A stretch of 64,000 nucleotides of DNA from Aselliscus stoliczkanus (taxonomy: Eukaryota; Chordata; Mammalia; Chiroptera; Hipposideridae). The notes beneath the pieces are model-generated. The model was not told the origin of the DNA. It made no database searches and was given only the letters and a program-made list of their open reading frames with translations. Shown here piece after piece: positions 58,151 to 64,000 of the stretch. Position numbers and translations under genes: made by a program. The stretch lies in NCBI GenBank assembly GCA_033961575.1, contig CM066735.1, positions 90,775,449-90,839,448 of the forward strand. Direction: 5' to 3'. Within the stretch, counting starts at the first letter, position 1, and each line of letters opens with the position of its first letter.

Positions 58151-60589
58151 TTAAAGCCTCCAGCCCACCACAGTTTTTCCTAAGCATCTCACCCGATGCT
58201 AGGCATCTGTTCTACCCACCTTCTTCTTCACACATGGAGTCAGACTTTTCAATCTAATATAGGAGAACCACCAGCAAAAATAATTAATGCACAATTGTCT
58301 GGGTAGTGCATGCATGGTTCAAAGAAAAGCAATATGAAGGGGGCTCAAATCCCCAAAGAAAGTATCTCCTCAGCCCATACATTTTTCAGATTCAGGGCAC
58401 ACAAAATAGTTTGAGCTGGATTGCTCTCTTTGGGTGAAAAGGTTGTGGGGGCTCAGGTAAACCAGTCACTCCATTGTAAAGCTTCTGTGGATTTCTTCAG
58501 GGTCCCAAAAAATATCCCTAGGAGTTCAAAGACCTGCTACCTTCAGAGGCAATTTTGGAATCTTAGACGTCTTCTGTCAGGTTGATTTTTTCCATGACTT
58601 TGACAGGGTAGAATAAGCCAAAATATTTTTTCATGTCCAATATACATGAATAACAGCCATAGGTGCTATCTTACTTGGGATTCTTAATTGCAAGCAACAG
58701 AAACTGCCTCTGGTTTATAAAACAGAAAAGGAGTTTATGAAAACAATACTGGGTATATCACAGTCGTTGAGGGGAATGGAAAGCCATACACAAGCTAATC
58801 TCCAGGAACAATGTCCAAAACCCTGCAGCAGAGCTGGCTTAGGGAGGAATCAAGGACCACTGCCCCCTACCTATCAATGCCACTCCTAAGACAGAAACTC
58901 AAGACTTGTAATTGTGGTCACCCCAAAAGCTGGAGGCGTCTGCTGTCACCATAGTGGAGTCCATCTGGCATTTCTTCTCAAGTTGCTCACTCCCAAATTC
59001 AGGTCTAATATTTGAAGGAACTGACTGGTGGAATTTAGGTCACACAGCACACTTGCTACAAGGGCAACCGAGTATGAATTTTCTGGGTTCCCCCAATGCA
59101 CTGGGCAGCCAGAAATCATGATTAATATCTACCTCAGGGTACGCATCCATGCTCTTTTGCTTTAAAAATCTTTCTGTCTTTTCCAACTTGTGGAATAACA
59201 AAATTTCAGTGACTGCCAATTTCTAAGTACATGATTGATGATATTTTTAACTCTCCAAAAAAAAAAAAAAAAAAACCATGAAATTTCACCATCTGTTTTG
59301 CTCTTTTGTCCCTTGTGGGCAATACATTTCACAATGTCCCCATGATTCAGAGGAGTCAGAGGTGGGGTCTTTCCTTGAGTCTGCAGCATATTTTAGATCC
59401 ATTTTCATATCACTTAGAAGAGGTTTTGTAACCAGAACTGTCCAATTCAACCCTCTTGAGGGAAGTGGTTGGCATATAAGACCTTCACAGTGGTGGAAAT
59501 GCACCTTTAGGTGGTTCTAAATCCTGGAGTCTCAGGATGAGGGTTGGTGGAGAACAGTCAGTCACAGGCTGGACTGGATGCTAACTTTATGGCTGGCAGC
59601 CATGCCACTCCCTCACAAGCTGTTGCATTGTGAAGCTATCTTGAAAGAATTTCTGAAGAGATTTAAGAGTGTAAAAGCCAGGCTCCTTTTTCTCTATTCT
59701 AATTAATAATTTGGGGACATTTGCTTTCAACACCAGGACCTTCAGCCCCAGAGGACATCATTTCTGCACATTTACAATCTATTTTTACATAGGAACTGGA
59801 GATACCTGATGGGAGTGAGTGGGGAGGTGGCAAGGAGAAGCGAGAGAAAGCTGCAGGGATTTTTTTTTTCTTACTTAAAACAATTTAAAGCAATTCCCCC
59901 CAGTTTTTTGGTATATTATTATTATTATCGTTATTACAATTATTACTTTTTACCCTAGAAACTGGAGCTCAGAGGTTATCATCAATCCAAGTTTTTTAAA
60001 TGTTTTCATAATAGGTCTTCGGATACATGGGGGAATTTTCCTTTATTTCCTGTTTTAACTTTCAAAGCACTTAAGGCAAAAACTTTGAGTTTTGTGGGCT
60101 CCTTCCATTCTGTAATGTCTGATATATAGGGATGGTTGGATCAGGGTGAGCTTAAATGGGTGGTTGAGAGGATGTGAGGAATGGACAAGACTTCAGACGC
60201 AAGTCATGGCACCTAGAGCTGATAAGATTAGGGAAAGGTTGTATGCAATAAGGGAGAAAGGCTGATGGAATTAGCATTTTGAGAGAACATATGGTCTCTT
60301 GCTGCTCATTCTCCTCAGAAAATCTCCCTTTTCCCCTTTCCAGAACATTGAGATAGAATGTCAGTGTCTACTGGAAGTCACAGGGAAGCAAAAGCTTTGT
60401 TTAAAACATTGGAACTCCACCCATATGTTCCTAAAAATACCATATATTGAGTCCGTCAGGTTCCAGACAGAAATGAGGAAATGTGTTACCTAAAGAGATC
60501 ATCCATGAAATAGGAGTTGGGAGCTGGCAGAAGCATCTGCTCTGGAGACTTGTAAGAGAAGGCAGCTACTGAATGAATCAATAACTTGA
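58151..60589. other. Mostly single-copy sequence
   Basis: 58680-59110 has a faint old-repeat flavour ('cttaattgcaagcaacagaa') but no confident family. An A19 run is at 59258-59276. Frames at 58912-59121 and 59278-59520 overlap opposite-strand frames and are not recognised. No gene supported. Confidence 0.4.
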
Positions 60590-61165
60590 TTAGTGGAACA
60601 TGAAAAGTTCAAAACTATATTTTATAATATGTGAGAATTTGATAAATTATAAAGCCATCATTCCAATACACTGGAAAAAGATAGATGTTTTAGTTAATTC
60701 AGTTAGCCCAATTGCCTATCCATCTGAAGAAATAAAAGTAGACCCCTTTCTCACACCATATGGACACAAAAATAACATACAGATTAAAGATCTAATATTG
60801 TAATATAGAAATATAAGAAAGTATAGGAGACTATGTACATAATTTAAGGATAGGTGAAAAACATCTTCTTATGTAACACCAAAACTAAACATCACAAAAT
60901 AAGTTGGCCAATGTACATCAAAATGAAAACTTGTGTAGCAAAGTTTCCATAAACATCTGTTTAATGCTAGACTGAGTGAAAATATTGGTCACCCATATAG
61001 TTAATACCCCTAATATATTAAAAGCTATAACATATTGATAAATCAAATATAAAATCGAGCAAAAAATATGCAATACAGTGACAAACTATGAAAAAATGCT
61101 ATCACTTTATTTGGGAAATTAAAATAAGAATGAGATAGAATTTTAAAAGGCAAAAAAGCATGTTA
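60590..61165 (+). mobile_element. Old L1 ORF2 C-terminal fragment
   Basis: The frame around 60723-60803 reads 'KVDPFLTPYGHKNNIQIKDL', aligning with the L1 ORF2 stretch that precedes 'NVRPETI'. Downstream words ('aaagtttccataaaca', 'gacaaactatgaaaaaat') continue that region. Stops abound. Confidence 0.65.
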
Positions 61166-61199
61166 TGGATTTTGAAATTATATTTATAGTATATATTTT

Positions 61200-61295
61200 T
61201 TCAAAAAAGGAAGATGAAAGAAGGAAGACAAGAAAGAAGGCAAGAAGGAAGGAAGGAAGGAAGGAAGGAAGCAAGGAAGGAAGGAAGGAAGGAGA

Positions 61296-61333
<38 letters not shown>
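61200..61333 (+). repeat. Compound (GGAA)n-(GT)n microsatellite
   Basis: Purine-only GGAA-type units to 61294, a short 'gaccg' joint, then about 18 GT units. It joins a triplex-prone block to a Z-DNA-prone block. Confidence 0.97.
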
Positions 61334-61336
<3 letters not shown>

Positions 61337-61472
61337 AGAGGATACTAAGCAAAGTGTTAAATTCCTCAAGTGAGGAGAAGATGCTGAGCAAAAAGATATT
61401 TAATTTTTCACTTCATACATCTTTGTAGTATTTTACTTATCCTAATGTGAATTTATTACTTTTTGTGATTTC

Positions 61473-61765
61473 TTTGGACTACAGGCAACCGGCACTTACA
61501 GTATTTGAATCTTGGAGTTAAAGTCAGGGAAGAGTTAAACACTGTTTAGACAATAAGAGCCCTGGTTTTATCCTAAATTGGTCAACCATTAGCTGTGGAG
61601 ACTGACTCAGTGACTCTCCCTAGGTCTTTGATAAACAAGGCATTTCTACCAACAATAAAACACTGCTTTAAAATTAAATGGGTGATTGGTTATTGTGATG
61701 AATTAGGACAAATAAAGAGTCAAGCCAATTGATTGACTATGTCGTGCCATTCATTGAGATAAAGA
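61473..61765 (+). repeat. Direct repeat unit C
   Basis: Matches 62788-63100 in order and orientation. Shared words include 'ccctggttttatcctaa', 'ggtcaacca', 'gactctccctaggtctt', 'atttctacca' and the distal 'attgattgactatgt'. About 75-80% identity in the best 150 bp by eye. Confidence 0.75.
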
Positions 61766-62059
61766 CATTTTCATTGACACTAAAATATTTTCACCAACAA
61801 TAAAATATTTTCACATAATAAATTCTTGTTTATGTATCAGAGGGTGAAATATCAGTTTACAGATAAGGTTCAAGAAACATTACTTTATTTCTTTCAAATC
61901 GAAGTAATTTCGTCCTTGTGTTCTTCCATCACATGAGATTATTCAGACATTCTATTTCTATTATGACTGGACCCCATCCAAGGTCCCACCAGACATCTGG
62001 GAAATGACAAGACTACAAGTGCTGTAACTAAGTGTGGGAAAGGAGCCTGGGACTTGGAG

Positions 62060-62260
62060 ACAGATGTGGGGGGAGGCTGGTCTTTTATCTTCCAAATGAT
62101 CTTGGCATGTTGATGCAACTCTCTGCACCTTGATTTCCTGATCTACAAAAGAGCATGGATATCATTTGTCCTGATGGCTCACAGAGGTGTCACGGGATCA
62201 TGGTCTTTAATTGAAACCCCGGTACCTTCATGATTCTGTTAAAATGACCCATTCTGAAGC
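62060..62260 (+). repeat. MIR SINE
   Basis: 'atgcaactctctgcaccttg', 'atttcctgatctacaaaaga' and 'gctcacagaggtgtcacggg' follow the MIR 3' half. Confidence 0.6.
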
Positions 62261-62787
62261 TCATGGTAATCTAGGACTTGGCTGAATGACTGCCAAGTGA
62301 CTATATGAAGGAAGCTAAGTCTTTGAGAGGATGATGTGTTTACAATTAAGAGATCTTAGAGAACAGAGCAGAGGTGAAGGAGGGGGAGGGTAAGAGTGAT
62401 CTGAAATTCAAGTCTCAGAAAGTTACAGCAGCAGACGCCTCAACAGACCTTCCTTGGACCTAAGGTCTCATACTCTCTAGGTCAGTGCTTCCTCCAATGA
62501 AACTACTGCATGCAATAGGGCATTTTTCTAGAAAAGAAAAAATATATATAAATGAAATTATCTTGATTTTTTTGCTTGCCACACAGAAATTCTTGCAGAA
62601 TGACGAAAGACTTTACTTAAAATTTTTTGGATAGTTCTTTAGAGAGACAATTATCATCCAAATCCTTCTCACAGAAGTCTAAGAAAACAAAGAGATGATT
62701 TATGAAATGTTCAATGAATGTCAGCAACAGCCATGTTGTGTTGACAGCCACAATTCAGTACCATTTTCCTGGGCTCAGGGAGCATTT

Positions 62788-63100
62788 TCTGGATTACAGG
62801 CACCCTGCTCTTCCTTAAGGAGTGCTTTGTCTGCTCTGTAGAGTTAGTGTCAGGAAAGGGTTAAATGCTGTTTAGGAAATGAACCCTGGTTTTATCCTAA
62901 CTCGGTCAACCAGTAGCCATGGAGATGGGACCTGCGATGCTCCCTGGGTCTTGTTTACCATCATGGTAAATAAAGCAATTCTACCACCCAGGATTTAGAT
63001 CATTATTTTCTGCTCTAACATGATATATAACAGAAGGTGCCAGCTAGCGGGATTTTGCTATTAAATTGATTGTCTAGATGTTGTTTCACTCGATGCTTCT
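62788..63100 (+). repeat. Direct repeat unit C'
   Basis: Second copy of unit C, 1315 bp downstream. It carries extra bases such as 'taccatcatggtaaataaag'. Neither copy is a repeat family I can name. Confidence 0.75.
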
Positions 63101-64000
63101 GGGCATCTTGTAATTTCTGTGTATTATATAGTGTAGTATAAGCTCTGAGGGGTTTTATTTTCTTTTTTGTAATGCAAGTGCCTGACATGAGTTTTGATTG
63201 CCCAGGCTTCCATTTCAAAGAGGTATCTACTTCAAAGATTGCTGTCTCCAACACACATTACCAGCCAGTGGACTGGATTAGGAGCCAGGACACATCCCCT
63301 TCCTGAGGTGGTTTGTTTTAGAGCTACTTGGTTAATTTGGGCTACTTGTTTTTTTCTCTTCCTCAGCTTTAAATTCCCACTATAATGTTTTAAACTCACC
63401 CAAAATGGTGTGTCCCAGAAACCCTAGGCCCCGTCCCTCGACCCCAGGAAAACAGACCTCCCAGGCCCACATAGGTGTGATCTCTCTATCCATGACCTAG
63501 CTGTGTGGTCACAGGTATGCTGTGTAATTCTAGGCCCTGTAAGTAATAAACCTTTAACTTCTTTTCTCAAAATTACTGGATGGTTATTGCTGAAGGGCAT
63601 CCTATCATCATAATAAGAACCACAAAGGCTGGTCCAGCTACAACACTGGCTATTGATAGGCTGAGACCAGCACAAAACACATAGTTTGACTGAAATGTCA
63701 TTGTATATTGTATGGGTTAGGGCATTGCTGCTTTGAAACTGAAATTCAACCAATTATACTAATAATTGGCATTCATTCCTATTTTATTAGTAATGGCTAC
63801 TAACAAGAATAGTTAAAACGGCTCTATATTATACAAAAGTCTAATTGATGAGATGCAACTTCACTTTAAACTTCCTCCTACAACGTGAGCCATGCTCCAC
63901 GGGCCATCCAACATACCACTTGGTTTTGTAAATGAAGTTTTATCAGAAATAGCCACACTCATTTCTTCACATATCATCTATAACTGCATGCATGCTATAC
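63101..64000. other. Unassigned sequence to window end
   Basis: No gene or nameable repeat. The 109-codon antisense frame at 63424-63753 has no recognisable protein content. Confidence 0.4.

Noticed and set aside
1..64000. CRISPR arrays, operons, bacterial or phage genes, or a novel multi-gene system
   Set aside because: Tandem repeats here are microsatellites or minisatellites without regular spacers, and every recognisable coding remnant is an L1, mariner or Tigger relic.

Overview
This window is nuclear DNA from a mammal. It looks like intergenic or deep-intronic sequence, because I could not recognise a single host protein-coding exon and almost everything with a recognisable origin is a transposable-element relic. 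The species signal comes from the SINEs. Eight copies have a tRNA-like head (A box and B box) that either runs straight into poly-A or continues into a ~430-470 bp body ending in a C-rich 'ccccaataaa' tail. A ninth copy has a different tRNA-like head but the same kind of tail, and it resembles the Ves SINEs of bats. I therefore infer a bat, probably of the Yinpterochiroptera/Rhinolophoidea; the order is moderately supported, the lower rank weakly.

Layout. 0-4.6 kb: an old LTR-like piece, a deleted Tigger DNA transposon, and a 322-nt almost pure purine tract. 4.6-8.8 kb: decayed LINE-1 (L1), one SINE, and MIR, L2 and hAT-type relics. 8.84-15.01 kb: a full-length but disabled L1 with an 11-bp target-site duplication (TSD). 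15.4-15.9 kb: a second Tigger. 16-25 kb: mostly single-copy sequence with several MaLR (MLT1-type) LTRs, an L1 3' end and a MER5A-like relic. 25.5-33.6 kb: an ancient L1 broken by three SINEs and one mariner. 33.6-41.7 kb: more old L1, three SINEs, a second mariner, and a 36-nt match to the 5' half of tRNA-Glu(CTC) flanked by a 12-bp duplication. 43.4-45.7 kb: a 5'-truncated antisense L1 with an 11-bp TSD. 46-64 kb: one SINE, the Ves-like SINE, LTRs, MIR and MER relics, microsatellites, a 21-bp minisatellite and a ~300-bp imperfect direct repeat.

No genes work together here. What the window does show is insertion history: old L1s are the substrate, and mariners, SINEs and a younger L1 landed inside or beside them, many with readable TSDs. 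I see no operon-like, CRISPR, viral-replication or other novel enzymatic system. The observations most worth a second look are the tRNA-half insertion, the two same-size mariner deletion derivatives, the modular SINE family, and the local ~1.2-1.6 kb spaced direct repeats.
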